From: Strix aluco
Taxonomy: Eukaryota > Chordata > Aves > Strigiformes > Strigidae
Direction: 5' to 3'
DNA: 64,000 nucleotides
NCBI RefSeq assembly: GCF_031877795.1
Contig: NC_133941.1
Span: 23,722,251-23,786,250, forward strand
Shown: piece after piece, positions 43,342 through 56,001 of the stretch
How positions within the stretch are numbered: position 1 is the stretch's first letter
Layout of the letters: each line of letters begins with the position of its first letter
The notes under the pieces: generated by a model
The model's database searches: none
Seen by the model: the letters and a program-made list of their open reading frames with translations, nothing else
Told to the model about the DNA's origin: nothing
Translations under genes and position numbers: made by a program

Positions 43342-43901
43342 CTCCCGTTCCACCAGCAAAGCCATCGCCCACTGCGTCCCACACAGACGCGGGCCTTCAG
43401 CATTCGGGCGCGAAAACCACTTCCTGAGCAAAGGCACAAATCAGAGTTCCCTCCCTCCCTCCCTCCCATAGAACATCTCCTCGGTGAGTGCCCCAACTCT
43501 GAGCTGTTAATAAAGCCCGCCTAGAGATACCCACAGGCTGGTGAAGGTCTTTAACACCACCATGCTGCAAAAGTAGCAGCAGCTTACAAGGCAAGAAAAA
43601 ACCCAACATTTCTAAACAAATTCCACCTAGTTCATAAGAAATCTGAAGCAGCCGGGAAGGTACAAGCGACTCCTTTGGGATGATCCTAACAGACTAACAC
43701 CATCCCTGGACGTTTGACAGAAGACCAGAGAGCTGCATCTTGATTCCCATAGTAGGCTGTGAATTTGCAGATTTTCAGGAGAGGCTTAGGATACACGAGA
43801 TAAAACGGCTTAGCAGGAACAGAGCAAGACCATATTTTAATCCTTACTGCGAGTCTAACATAGCCCTGGCCTAACTGGCTCTTTGTCTTTTGTTCGCCTA
43901 G

Positions 43902-44141
43902 GTACAACACGAGTTTTGAGTGCCAAAGCTTTTCCCACGTCTTCCACGTCTGTTAACGTTCACGAAGTAGATGCAGAAACGTGCTACGATCTATTACGGG
44001 CTGTGGGCTTGCAAATTCGAACCGCTGTTCTCTGCAAAGAACACGCGGTACAGGCACTCTGCCATCCCCAGTACTCCCAGTAACACACGTGCAGAGCACA
44101 AACATTCCCGTAGAAGACCTTGCGCCCAGTGTCCTCACTAG
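43902..44141 (+). CDS. Candidate exon of unknown gene, unit 3
   Basis: Copy of 10,207-10,446. The acceptor reads GTTCGCCTAG and the donor CACTAG|GTAAGT. Same early stop. Confidence 0.28.
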
Positions 44142-44930
44142 GTAAGTGGCCTTGCTGGAGGCCCGTAAGAGCTGGTGGAAAAAGCTGCCACCTCACTACT
44201 CTTTCATCTTCACCCAAAGGGATCTTGTGTTGGAACAGTTCCCCGCTCTCCAAGTAGGTGCCTTATTCTTGGAGGGAAAGACACGCAGACATCACCTGGA
44301 GACGCTCGTGTCCCGCTCAGCGCCGTCAAGCCTCTACTCTGCTCCCGCCCGGCTGATCCGCAGGGGATCCCACTTCCCACAAGTGCTGCCGTCTCTCACG
44401 TGACTCCACTGATGCGCTGACCCTGGCAAAGCCGCAGCCCAGCTTTATTCCCAGCTCCCCCGGTGAAAGGCCTCGCGACATACCGGTAGCCCTTCCATTC
44501 TCCGTGCGTGAGGAGCAAGTAGGTTACATGTCGCCCGAAAAAAACACGCAGAGCCCAACACTTTACAGCGTTTCTTTCTCGTGCTTGCCCAGATCCCCCT
44601 GGATGGCGTCCCGTCCCTCAGGCGTGTCAACGACACCACTCGGCTTGGTCTCATCTTAAATCGCTTAGCGCAGGTGACTACGCTGGAAAGACCGCAGCAA
44701 GTTTGAAGTCGCGCTGTAGATAACGCCTTGGATAAGTTCAGGCTGTTTAACGCCCGAGCGTTGCTGTGAACGGAACGTGTCACACGTGACAACAGGAGCC
44801 ACGCCGGTAAGTAACTGCTCTGGTGAACCCCCCCGGCAGCTGGGGATGCTGATACCTGCTCGGAGAACCAAGGAAGAGGAAGCGCTGTTCCCTAAATACT
44901 GTTTAAATAAGTTAAAGAAACAGCATTGCT

Positions 44931-45261
44931 TGTCGGGGAAGGCAGCTGGGCTGCCGATAACCTGATTGAAGAAGAGTTTGACCTTGACAAGCTTCCGGTG
45001 TACCCTTGAGATAAGGAAGCTATGCTTAAAGCAAATAACTTTCAAGGAGCTGCTGACTACATAGCAGGATGAAGCAAGCAGGGAGGAAACTGATCAAGGT
45101 TATCCAATGAGAATGTTAAAAACAACTTTTTGACCAATTCTGTTGTAACACTCTGGCACCTGAAATATATAAAAATGCATGCTTTTAGTAATAAAAAAAA
45201 CTAGCCGCTTGTTCAGCCATGTGAGTGTGTGTGTGTCGCTTTGTCTGTCTCTACAGCAACA
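44931..45261 (+). mobile_element. Solo LTR L4, unit 3
   Basis: Copy of 20,874-21,204 with TTGCT on both sides (44,926-44,930 and 45,262-45,266). Confidence 0.85.
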
Positions 45262-45365
45262 TTGCTTTGGAAAGGACAGCTTCATTCGCTCCAAGCTTCT
45301 GTCATGGATGACGTTTGGCGCATTTTTATGCTTAGGCGTCGCCCTGTGGGATTTCCAGGTCTGTT

Positions 45366-46951
45366 TTTGTCGGAAGCCATTTCGAAGGGAGTTTGGGAGG
45401 GAGGGCGGTCACCCGTCTGTCATCCGCCACCTCTCGCGCCCACTGGGTGTGGGGCCGCACGGCACCGCCCCCCCGCGGGACTCTCTCTCCTCACCGGAGA
45501 GTGGGAAAATGGTGTCCGCCCCCTCGGGCATTTCTGCCGAGGCGCCGCTGGGCGCTGCGGTAAAATGGCGGCGTGGAGCGGGCTGCTCGCTCTCTCGCTC
45601 GCAAACGGTGGGAGCGTGGCTCCAGGCTCCGGACACCGGCTGGAAAGCGGCGTCCGCCCCTCGCGGCCGCACAGCCGCCCCAGCGCCCCTGTGAGAGCTG
45701 GAGCCAGCGCCACCTCGAAAGTTGCTCCTGTTGTCTTCGCAGCCGGGTGAGAGAAACCTGTGGCTCGCTGTCGATGCTCTGTTGCGAACTGCGTATTTTT
45801 GGAGGGGTTTGTCTGTGCTTGTCTCTCTCTGCCTCTGCGCTTGGGTTTTACGCCGCTCCCCTTCGGGAGCGATCTGACTCGGAAGCGTTAGGTCAGCGTG
45901 GCGTCACTACTCGATCAGAATCCCTTTTCTGGTGCGTGGTAGGAGTTGCCCCCCCGCCCCCCCGGCACCCGGCGCAGGAGCTGGGGCTTCTAAGATGGCG
46001 GCGGCCGGCTCCTCCTTTTGGCGCCTCTGGCGGCACACCGCGGCTGCCGTGACGGCCGCAGCCTGGCCGGGTGCAGAGCAGCGCGCAGCCGCGCCCTCGT
46101 GGCGGGAAGAGGGAGGCGGGAGCGCTGGTGTAGAGACAAGGCCCTCAGGCAGCGGCACTGGCCTGGCTCGAGTCCGTCCGTCCCGTCCCGTCCCGTCTCG
46201 TCCCCCCGCTTGACGAGCGACCACTTCCTCTGATCCCCTTGAAATGGTACCGGCGGGTTGTTTTGGTTGCCCCATCCCCATCGTCTGGTCACGAACGGCG
46301 GTTTGTTGAGGTTTATGATCGGTGTGAAGCCGCCTTGGTATACCTCCGTAAGGCGGGTTGACTTTTTTGCTGTTTGGGGGGTGCCCGTCAAAGTCTGTGG
46401 GAGGAGGAGAGGCGGTGGTTCGGCTCGTTAGCGTGTCTGCAGTGTGGGAGTCCTCGGGACTGACGGGGCTCGGGGAGGGGAATGGCGTGTGTCCGTCCCG
46501 GCCGCGCCCCGCCGTGGGTTTCCCGCGAGCTACCGGCAGCTCGCCGCCCGCCAGGCGGGCGATGGCGGGGCCCGCGCACGGCGCCGGAGCCCCGTTGCCT
46601 GCCGCGGCGGGAGCCGGAGCCGCACCGGGAGCTGGCTGGAGTAGGCGCCGGGCGGAAGGGGCCACCCGTCCATCATCCCGTTCCTGTCGCGGCCGTTGGG
46701 TGTGGGGCCGCGCGGCACCGCCTGCCCGCGGGACTCTCTGTCCTCGCTGGAGAGCGGGAAAATGGCGTCGGCCCCCTCCGGCATTTGTGTGGAGGCTTGT
46801 GTGTTCAAGCGCAGCGGCCAAATGGCGGCCCCGGCTGCGGGCCGGCCGCTGCGGCGCTCGGCGGGGCTGAGCGGGCCGGGGCCGCTGCCCTGTAGTCCCG
46901 CGCCGCGGGGGTGCCTCTCGGCGGCCGTGCCGGTGGCGGGCAGGGGCCCGC
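45366..46951 (+). promoter_or_regulatory. T2 CpG-island promoter, unit 3
   Basis: Copy of 21,309-22,900, again with the duplicated promoter core (45,402-45,577 and 46,661-46,826). Confidence 0.5.
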
Positions 46952-48475
46952 GGGCTGGCGTCCCCTCGTCCGGAAGGGGCTGCGCGGCCCGGCGCGGGTG
47001 GCCTTGCGTTGCCAGGCCGGGGAGTGTGTCGTGCAGGCCGCGGTCGCTCGGGTGTTGGTGGGCAGTCTTGGTGCCAGCGGTGGCTCGGGCTTCCAGGACG
47101 GCCACTAGCCCTGGTTCTCGTTAGCACCGTGACCGGGCTTAGGGGCTTTGGATCCCCTCCGGCCCATCGCCACTGCCCTTCTGGCCGCTTGCGTGTTGAT
47201 TCGCATCAGCTGCTCAGACTGGAGATTAGTCCTTACCCGGAAAACTTGACCTGCAGGAAGGATAACGTCTTGTGTTTTTCCTGCATTGTACTGTGGTGTC
47301 CGTGTCGGTACGGTGATGCCCGCCTACGCTAGCGCGCTCAAACCGAGATGTTCTATGGGAGGGAGGGAGGGAAGTGTGATTTTGTGCCTTAGCTCGGGAA
47401 GTGCTTTTCGCGCCCGAATGCTGAAGGCCCGCGTCTGTGTGGGACGCAGTGGACGATGGCTTTGCTGGTGGAACGGGAGGAGTTACTGAAATGGCATTGT
47501 GAGACTGAAGAGCAGACCAGAAGGCAGATGGGGTTTTGTAAAAAAAAAAATAAATAAAATGTGGGAGCGTGTGAATGATGGGCTCGAGGGAGGTGCAGTG
47601 AAATGGGGAGCTGGTAGGAGAATTCGAAGAGGAGATGCAGTTTTCAAAGACAAAGGGGCAGTATGCGTCCACAGTGGGTCTAAAGAGCGGTGAGTGATCC
47701 CCGTCTGTGGCACGGGGTCTGCCGGCCCTAGAATGAAGGAAGGGTTTTTTGTGTCTTTGAGCTATTCGTGGTGTTGCTTTCTCTCCTGAGTGCTGGTGTA
47801 GGAATGGCAGTAGAATGTTTGAACTCCTTGAGGCGTGAGAGCTTGGACCTCTCGGAGGATTGATTTCAGTGGGACTGCTCGCGCGCTGACCTCTAGCCAT
47901 GCTTCTGTGGCTTCTGCAGGTAACTTCGTGAGTGGATTATTGGGGAATGGAGCGTTCAGTATGAACGAGGGAAGGAAACTCTGGTCCTTTTGAGTCAGAG
48001 GTTGGCGTATGAATACCCAGAGATGCCGCCTTACCGCTGTAGTTTGCTTTGGCACCGACGTAATTCTTGCTAGCACACACGCAGCATTTACTAGAAGTCG
48101 TAGTTATGAAGTGTTCTTTTTCAGAGTCCTGTGCAGAAGGGGGTGAGAGGTGTGTGTCAATTCAAGTACCCGTCTCTAGTCACGTACAGGTTGTGCTGCC
48201 TGTGGTGAGGGTTGCTGGGGGGCTGGATTTGCCGGAGGAGCAGGGTGCTGTCATGAGGGCAGGCAGTCGCAGCTGTCAGATCAGCGAGGAGGGATACAGA
48301 AGCGTTTTTCAAAGAGGAAGCATTCCGTGGACGAGACGTGTCTTTCCAAAGTGGGAGACGCTTGCTGAGCGTCGGTGTTGTTTTGGGCCTGTGCTTTGGC
48401 CAGAGGCACGCTGGTTCGTTGGTGGCCGTTGCTCGTTACACCCGTAACTGGGAAGTGGCTTTGGTTTTGGCTTAG
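46952..48475 (+). other. T2 intron-like stretch, unit 3
   Basis: Copy of 22,901-24,422. The L3 empty site is at about 47,475-47,482, and the A-run is interrupted (AAATAAATAAAA near 47,545). Confidence 0.4.
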
Positions 48476-49584
48476 AGAAGAGACCGCTTCCACGGTATGT
48501 CCAGTCAGGCACCGGAGAGTTGTTGACGTGAGAGATTTTTCTTTGGAAAGTGAACTGCTTTATCGCTTTTTGGCCAAGGTAAGTCTTGCATTTTAAAAGA
48601 AGTGCCAGCGCAGCTGTTTTACTGCAGCGCACGGTGGCGGTGGTGGATTAGCGGGCCGTTCTCGGTAGCGCCGATTGTTTGAAAAGCAGATCAAGGGACG
48701 CGGAAAGTAGGTACGGAAGAAGGAAATTGAGCTGTATAAAGCGCTTGTTAGGATAAGTGCGTCAAGTGAAGTTCTCTGGCACAGGGGTGAGGTGGAAAGC
48801 CCGAGTTCTGACCCGAACTGGTAGGAGCAGTGAAGAGGCGGAAGGTTGCCGCTGGCTGCCGCGCATTTATTTCCTCGTGCCGTACTTGTTTGCACCGAGT
48901 GTCGAAGATCAGAAATGACGGGGAGGTGGCTCTGCGCAGCTGCCTTGCTAAGCGCTGCTTGGCTGCAGCAGCAAGGGATGGCGAGCCGTAAGGGTAGTAG
49001 CCACGTGAAGCTCAGGTTACCTTCGGAGCACAACAGTGGTGACAGTTGAACAGCACCTGAGCAGCACCTGGGGGCAGCACCTTGGCAGGCTCGAAGTGAG
49101 AAGCAAGAGGTCAGGGTGATGAAAGTCGTGGCTGGTCTCCCAGGTCTGTTCAGAAGGAACGGTGGAAATGTCAGTACGTGGGCCTTTACGAGTTATGCAA
49201 AATTAGGTGGTGGTCCAAAGAGTAAAGAGGAAAAAGCGTGAAGAGACCTGGCAGCGTTGGGACTGGAGGGAGTGTCTCGGCCTGGAGACTGTGGAAGCGC
49301 ACGGTGGCGTAGCACTGGAACTGGTGACGGCGGCATTCCTGTTTCCTGTTTGCTTCTGGATTGTCCGTTACCTCCTAAGGTGTGAGTGACAGCTGAAGCT
49401 CTTGTCACAACTGAGGCATTTGTATTTCTCCACCGTTTGAAAAGAAATGGTTGAACTTACGATGCACCTTCTTTTTTCACAGGGACTCCTGTTCCGAGCA
49501 ATTGTCCTTAAGGTCCTCTTGTTGTCGACGGTTTCCCGACATCTTCATCTGTTCCTGTCCCGGAGCCTGAGAGCAGTCCCACAG
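48476..49584 (+). CDS. Candidate T2 exon pair, unit 3
   Basis: First exon 48,476-48,578 ends GCCAAG|GTAAGT in phase 0. A good acceptor (CTTTTTTCACAG, 49,471-49,482) opens a second exon, 49,483-49,584 (102 nt, 34 codons, phase 0 to 0), ending CACAG|GTAAGT. Joined they read open, the second part being hydrophobic and basic (FRAIVLKVLLLSTV). This acceptor is lost in unit 2 and in the T2 fragment at 2,683. The downstream exon would end in a stop soon after the splice. The protein is unknown. Confidence 0.33.
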
Positions 49585-49652
49585 GTAAGTCAGTGGGAGG
49601 AGGGAGCATCTACCTTTTCGTCGTCTTTCCGTGTGCAGTGCAAGTTGCTCCT

Positions 49653-49813
49653 CTGTGCCTCAGCCAGGCTTTAACACCACCATGCTGCAAAAGTAGCAGC
49701 AGCTTACAAGGCAAGAAAAAAACCCTGAGCTGGGACCAACGCCACCACCCAATGCAGATGCTGGGAAGCCCAGTGCGCCCACCCTCCCCACTGTCCCCAC
49801 TGCACCCCCAACC
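49653..49813 (+). repeat. Patchwork junction from three templates
   Basis: Between two direct copies of an 83-bp segment (49,570-49,652 and 49,814-49,897) lie three pieces: reverse complement of about 5,110-5,135; then a plus copy of about 9,847-9,900; then reverse complement of a 4,195-4,290-like stretch. The joins share short identities (CTTTA, an A-run/CCC, CCT). Such order and strand changes are the mark of replication template switching. Confidence 0.8.
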
Positions 49814-49884
49814 TGAGAGCAGTCCCACAGGTAAGTCAGTGGGAGGAGGGAGCATCTACCTTTTCGTCGTCTTTCCGTGTGCAG

Positions 49885-50090
49885 TGCAAGTTGCTCCTTC
49901 TGTGGCCGATGCGCGCAGACGTGCAGAAGAGCGGAGGAGGAGAGGGCTGGGCTCAGTGATGTGCCGCAGGGCTATGCTGTCACTACTACAGCTTGCTAAC
50001 CGTCTAGAGATGAAATCTATTGAGACCCGAGCAATTCATAGAATTCTGAACTTGAGGCATCATCTGCTTTTAAGTAACATTTTTGGATGA
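49885..50090 (+). CDS. Candidate terminal coding exon, unit 4
   Basis: Copy of 2,838-3,043, IHRILN type. One Cys-to-Arg change (TGT to CGT) near 50,000 is private to this copy. Confidence 0.3.
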
Positions 50091-50421
50091 CTGTGGAGAG
50101 TACGGGGAATGCTCTGCCAGCCCCATGCCTGGCTCCTGCCTGGTGACGCCACGGACGGACACCGTGGGCATCCACGGCTGCGCCCGGGCCTGGAGCTCAG
50201 CCGGTGCTGGCGCCTCGGGGGGTTTGCCGTTGGTACCACCGCGACACTTGTGCGACGGCTCTGTCCCTCTTTATCTGAGGACAAAGGGCTGAACCCCGAA
50301 GCTGTTGGTGGCGGGATTCTGTCACCAAACCACCGACCCCTGCCCTGGCGGGGCCACCTTCAGTCCCTGTCAGAGGGCCAGATCAGCGGGGGTGGGGGCC
50401 GGGGGCTGCTGGGTGGGGTGC

Positions 50422-51142
50422 TGAAGCGCTAAGGCTTGGACAACCGGCCCAAGCCAGAGTTGACCTATAGGTGGGTACTAAGTTATAACCACCTACCTAT
50501 TCTGATGTAAAGAGTGGAAGTATTGAAGCCTGAACAACAGGCCCTGAGCCAAATGGATAAAGTAACAGGGCCTTGGGCACCATTGTCTGGCACTGTGGCC
50601 TGATGTGAGACCTTGCGCTTCATCCAGTTAGATAAGCAGAGAGGCTCCCTTAGCTTCTCCCTTGAGCCCTGGCCAGGCTCTGGGGGAATCTAATGTGAGA
50701 TTGAAACCAGATATTTCTGCTTAAAACAAAGGTGCCAGTTATTCTGGCTTGCTGATTTTTGGGTATATAAGGCTGGACCCGCTCACAGCGACTTTGGGTG
50801 CCTCAGCTACGGGTGGACGCACCGCGTAGGATTTCCCACTTGCCGGGAAAGGCTCAACAAATCCTCGATGCAACCGGGGCTGCCCAGCGCCTGCGGGTCT
50901 GGATGATGGGAACGTACGCAAGTGGTGATGGATCTTTCTTAATCACTATTCTCTCAGGTAGTAATGATTTGATGCATCACCCTGTATGTTCCTATTTGTT
51001 TGAGTGCACTGTTCTGTCTTTTCTTACTGTATGTTTTCCGTATTATTCTGTTATATTATTGAGTTATGTCTAGTAAAATACGCCTGCTCTTTTCACTCTG
51101 GTGTGAAAACTACTTTAATTAGTATCCCTAATCGCCAAAACA
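50422..51142 (+). mobile_element. Solo LTR L2, unit 4
   Basis: Copy of 3,375-4,095 with GGTGC on both sides. Confidence 0.85.
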
Positions 51143-51147
51143 GGTGC

Positions 51148-52087
51148 GCAGTGTCACAGCAGCTCGGGAATGGTGGACGGGGCACGGGAATGGCGGGGAC
51201 AGTGGGGTGCTGGGTGGGTTGTGCAGTGTCATGGCAGCCGGGGACAGGTTGGGGGTGCAGTGGGGACAGTGGGGAGGGTGGGCGCGCTGGGCTTCCCGGC
51301 ATCTGCATTGGGTGTTGGTCCCAGCTCAGGGGTACCAGGGCGGCTGGTCCGGCTGTGGCAGGTGCAAGGGGGGGCCGCCGGTTTCGAGCCACTGTCCGGA
51401 GTCTGCCGCGGTGCGCCTGTGGAGAGAGGAGGCGGCTGAGGCCCTCGGCTGGAGGAGGCACAGGGGAACTCTCTTCCCCAGCGCGGCCCACAAGCAGCTA
51501 TCCAAGAAGCAGCGGGGTGAGGGGTGAAAATCAACTCACCCTTTTCTCCTCCACCACTGCCGCACCTGGGTACAGCACAGCACCAGTGCAAATGTCACAG
51601 AACCCGCTAGTGCACTGAGGATGCAGACCGTCTGCACACCCAAGCGAAGGAAAAAACCTGTGATGCTCTGGAGAAGGGAATCCGTTCTCTCCCCGACCAC
51701 ACCTGGAGGAGCAATTCAGGACGTTAGTCCCTCCGGTGCACCACCAGTAAGCTTGCGGCACCCTCCCGCCCTTTGGGACAGGTTGTCCCTCTAAACAAAA
51801 CTCCGGCAGCCAGGAGGAGAGCACGGGCGGGGGAGCGCAGCTGCCTGGCCAGTCACTGCTTCAAGGGACACGGACAAAAACCATCCCTGCAGCGGGTAGA
51901 GCCACCCACCCCCGACTCTCCCTGCCCTGGGGCCAGCTCCAACCCCCCGAGGGGACAGAGTCGGGCCTTTTCAAGAGACACTCGAGCCTTGCTCTCCCCT
52001 TTGATCTCTGCCCCAGCACGGGCACCGCCCGCAGCCACTGTCAGGTTTTAGGACACGTCTCCCACTTGGGGACCCCAGCGGGAATCT
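51148..52087 (-). other. Minus-strand exon-like region, unit 4
   Basis: Copy of 4,101-5,040. A private T near 52,050 creates a stop in one plus frame, showing no constraint on that frame. Confidence 0.3.
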
Positions 52088-52093
52088 CAGTAC

Positions 52094-53033
52094 CTGAGTC
52101 TGCTCTTCTTGTCTTTTCTCGTCTGGGCTTTGAGATCACTGCCAAAAAGAAGAGATGAGAGGTAAAGCCTGGCTGAGGCACAGAGGAGCAACTTGCATTG
52201 CACACGGAAAGACGACGAAAAGGTACATGCTCCCTCCTCCCACTGACTTACCTGTGGGACTGCTCTCAGGCTCCGGGACAGGAAGAGTTGAAGATGTCGG
52301 GAAACCGTCGACCTTGAGAGGATCTGATGGGAAATTGCACCTGAATAAGCTCTTGCCACCTTGTCAGTGTTTACTCTTTCAAGGAAAGGGACATTGAGAA
52401 CTTACCTCTGGGATGCCCCAAGGGCTCCAAACCAACATCCAGCCGAGAAGCTGGATAACCGCTGCCCCCAGCCTCATCTAGAAGCAAGCAGAGATGAGAA
52501 TCATTGCCCCTGCATGCTGGGATCCACTTCTGCCTTAGGCAAATGCAGGCACGGCAAGGGGCTCGCGTAACCACGTGGGGGGCAGACAAAGGTGGAGGCT
52601 GTCAAAGCCGCAGAGGGGCCTGGTGAGCTCTTGGCTGGCACCCGGCAGCTCTCCACAAACTCCTTCCGGGCCATGTGCAACGTCCCTCGAGGAGCAGATG
52701 GACCAATGTACGGCTCCTGGGGGCTTTTGTACAGGGAGAGCTCTCGCACACAGAGACAAAGCCCTCGCTGAAGCACTGGAGGGAAAAAGCCACCATCCAC
52801 GCTTCTCGGGGAGAAGAGCCCGCTGGCCCGTGAAAGGCTGCGCCAGTGGCCGCTGGCTTACCTGCTCCCCGCGGTCGCCACGGAGCAGCCCGGGCAGCCC
52901 TGGCGTGCAGGGCCACCAGGAGGAGGAGGATGAGGAGGAGGCGGCGGGTGAGGGCCATGGCTCCCTGCACTCGTACCATACTGCTGCTGCTGTCGCTGCA
53001 GTGGGGGCAGGGACTGAGCGGTCAGTATTTATA
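52094..53033 (-). CDS. Candidate secreted-protein gene, minus strand, unit 4
   Basis: Copy of 5,047-5,986. Signal-peptide exon 52,862-52,979 (one His-to-Arg change in the leader); TATA box 53,026-53,033. Confidence 0.35.
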
Positions 53034-53046
53034 GCCAGCGTGCCCC

Positions 53047-54487
53047 CACGGGGCTCTGTGACCTCACAGCCCTGCTCTGATGTCACGGCCCCACTGTGAC
53101 CTCACGGCCGGGCGAGGCTGCGTGGGGATGGCTCTCGGGGTGCTCGAGGAGAGCCGCCGGAGCGATGCCGGGGGAGCTGCCCCCCAGGGAGGGGAGCTCG
53201 TCCCCTCGGGCAGCTCTGTCCTGTTTTCCGGGCACTGTCACGGGGCGGCGAGGAGCTCACAGCCCCCCAGAGCAGCAGGACAGCACAGCCAAGGGCTGCC
53301 TGACCTCCTCGGGTGCCCCATCTGCAGAGCGGGCGGGCAGGGGGGGCAAGTGCCGGGCGTCAAACGGCCTCGGGGGGGTCCCAGGGCGAGGAGGGCCTAG
53401 TCCCGGGAGGGGTGGGGGGTGTCCCAGTCCCGGGGGAAGGGCCCCGGCCGGGGAATCCCGCGCCCGCCCCTGGCCCGGGCGACGCGGGCGCCAGACCCTG
53501 GCGGGGCGTGTCCTGGGTGACCGGGCGGGGCCCGCAGCGGCCGCTCCTGCGGTTGGACGGGGCGTCCGGGGGCGGTGGCGTGGCCTGCCCGTAGCCGGGG
53601 CCCCGGCGGGGTCGAGGTCTCGCAGAGGAGCGGCGCCGGGCCTCGTCGGGGGCGGGGCCAGCGCTGGCCGCTCCTGCGCTCTTCTGCCCCGCCCCGGCCC
53701 CGTTTTCCCGCGCCGGGGCAAAGAGGGGCTGGGAGACCCCGGCGGGGCGCGGGGCGTGACACCAGGTAGTAACGAAGCGGCTTTATTGCCGCGGGGCGGT
53801 GAGCACAGTGCCTGCCGGGGGGGGGACGACACCCACGCATTTGGGGGGCCCCCGGAGCTGGGCAGGGGGACTGTGCCTCCCCTGAGGTGACACGGGGGGG
53901 ATTGCGGGGAGCGGCGGGACACGGCGAGAAGACTGGGGGAGACCGGGAGAAACCTGGGGGGCCCCGAGGGGATGAAGCTGGAGCGGGGGACCCCCAGCAA
54001 GATTTTGGGGACCCCAAGGGGACCCAGCAGCACTGGAGGAAGATGGGGGCACCCCAGCAGGGACTCAGGGGGACCTCCAGGGACTTTGGGGACCCCAGGG
54101 GGACTCCAAGGGACAGTAGGGAGCCCGAAGGGGAACACGTGGGATCAGGGGGACGCTGGGTCCCAGCGGGGCAGCACATGGGGGACCCCAGGGGGGCCCC
54201 GCGACACATTGGGGACCCCGGGGTGACTGGTGGGGACCCCGAGAGGAATGGGCAGGACCAGGGAGACCACAGGGCACAGCAGGGTGACCCGGGGGAAGCC
54301 AGCAGGACACTCTGGGGGTGACCCAGGGGGATACTGGGAACCCCGGAGGTGCCAGAGAGCATTTGGGGGACCCTGGGCTGACCCGAGAGGACATGTGGGG
54401 GGATCCAGGGCTGACGCAGGGGGACACTGGGGATCACGGGGGCACAGGGGACAACGGGACAGGTTGGGGGGGCTTTGTTAGCCCTAA
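53047..54487. repeat. CpG-rich block and G-rich minisatellite, unit 4
   Basis: Copy of 6,000-7,440. Confidence 0.75.
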
Positions 54488-54605
54488 CGAGGCCGGGGGA
54501 GGGGCTTGAGGGGCATCCCTGTCACCGCTGCCACCCCCATCTCCCCCGCACGCACTGCATGGTGGCCCGCTTGGATGCCGTCCCCTGCCGCCTGGCTGCC
54601 GACCC

Positions 54606-55057
54606 TGTGAAGAATATGGTGGTGATTCGTGTTAAAATACGATGACTTTGTTAAGAGTTTACCATGTACATAAGTTAAAGGAGATTGGTCCTAGTTTTAT
54701 GGTTAAAAGGGGTTTGGAGGTTTTTTTCCTCAGTGACAGATGCTAAGCAGGTGGAAAATTGCTGGCGGGACCCCTGTCAGAAGACCCCAGCAACACCGGA
54801 TTGCGCAGGTGAAATATGATTGGAGGAATCCCTGCCAGGAGCCCCGGCAACACCAGAAAGCCCGGGAAAGTTTGAGGGACCCCGCTGCGCATGTGAAGAT
54901 GGGACTATGAAAGAGAGTGACGCAGCACCACCCGGTGCTCGTCGGTGTGGAGCGGGAAGCCCCCCGTGCCCCCCGGCGTGTCAGATTTTTTTTACTTGTT
55001 CTTATTGCAAATAAATTTATAAAAGATATTTTCGGCTCTGCCTCGGCATTTATAACA
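54606..55057 (+). mobile_element. Solo LTR L1, unit 4
   Basis: Same site and LTR as units 1 and 2; no proviral interior. Confidence 0.9.
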
Positions 55058-56001
55058 CACACAAACCCCCCCCCCCCCCTTCACGTGTTCTCCATCCCCA
55101 GGTTCCTCCGCGAGGCTCCCCAAGCTCCCACGTCCCCTCCCCGCCACCAGACAGGCTGCACCCACTTCCATCGTATCCCGCCGGACGCCTGAGTCCCTTG
55201 GGGGGGGCAGGTGGTCCCCGAGTCCCCTCGCAGGCACCTGCTATTGGCTGTGCGTGCTGGCTCAGGCCTCGAGGCCCAAGAAGAATTGAGGGGGGGCCCG
55301 GACACACCCTCCCCCCCCAACAATAAAAGGCTCCGATGAATTTCCACTTGAGCCAGCAGAACACGATGATCCCGTTCACGTGTTTCTTCTTGCGGGGTTG
55401 TCTCTGTCTCCCCGTGCCCGCTGTCCCCGCGGTGTCCCCCCCATCCCACGGCCACCCTGGGGGTCACGGGGCTGCCATTGGCCGCTGCCCCCTGCGGTGC
55501 CACTGCTGGGACCTGCAAGGACACTCGTGTCCCCTGGGGGGGGTGGGTGCGTGTGGCATTGGGAGGGGGTAACGCTGGGGGGGGGGTGACGGTCCCCACC
55601 CGCGGGCTGACAGAGGCGTCTGCAAAGCGGGCTGGGGGGGGCGCAGACACACTGTCTGGCACCCGCGGGGCGGCGTGGCCTGCGCGTAGCACTGCCCTTC
55701 CTACACCAGCACTCGGGGAGAAAGCGACAGCACCAATAGCTCAGAGACACAAAAACCCGTCCTCGTCCTCCCTTCCACGGGCCGGCAGAGCCAGTGCCAC
55801 AGACGGGGCTCAGTCACCGCTTTTTAGACCCATCTGTCTTTGAAAACGGCATCTCCTCTTTGAATTCTCCCACCGGCTCCCCATTTCACTGCGTCCCCCT
55901 CGAGCCCCTCATTCACACGCTCCCCAATGTTTTTTTTACAAAGCCCCATCTGCCTTCTGGTCTGCTCTTCAGTCTCACAATGCCATTTCAGTAACTCCTC
56001 C

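Larger units (their letters stand above)
25462..49812 (+). repeat. Unit 3 of the array (24.4 kb; carries provirus and private insertions)
   Basis: Matches unit 1 at +22,748 to about 26,790, then in blocks at +26,211 (31,420-34,221) and +33,696 (41,730 onward). It then follows the T2 tail of unit 2 at about +24,053. Extra material relative to unit 1: LTR L5, a 1.16-kb tandem duplication, the provirus interior and the patchwork junction at its end. Confidence 0.88.

Noticed and set aside
45907..47127. 406-codon minus-strand frame across the T2 CpG island
   Set aside because: Low-complexity Arg/Pro/Ala translation of GC-rich DNA. The unit 2 copy breaks it with small indels, so it is not conserved as a frame.
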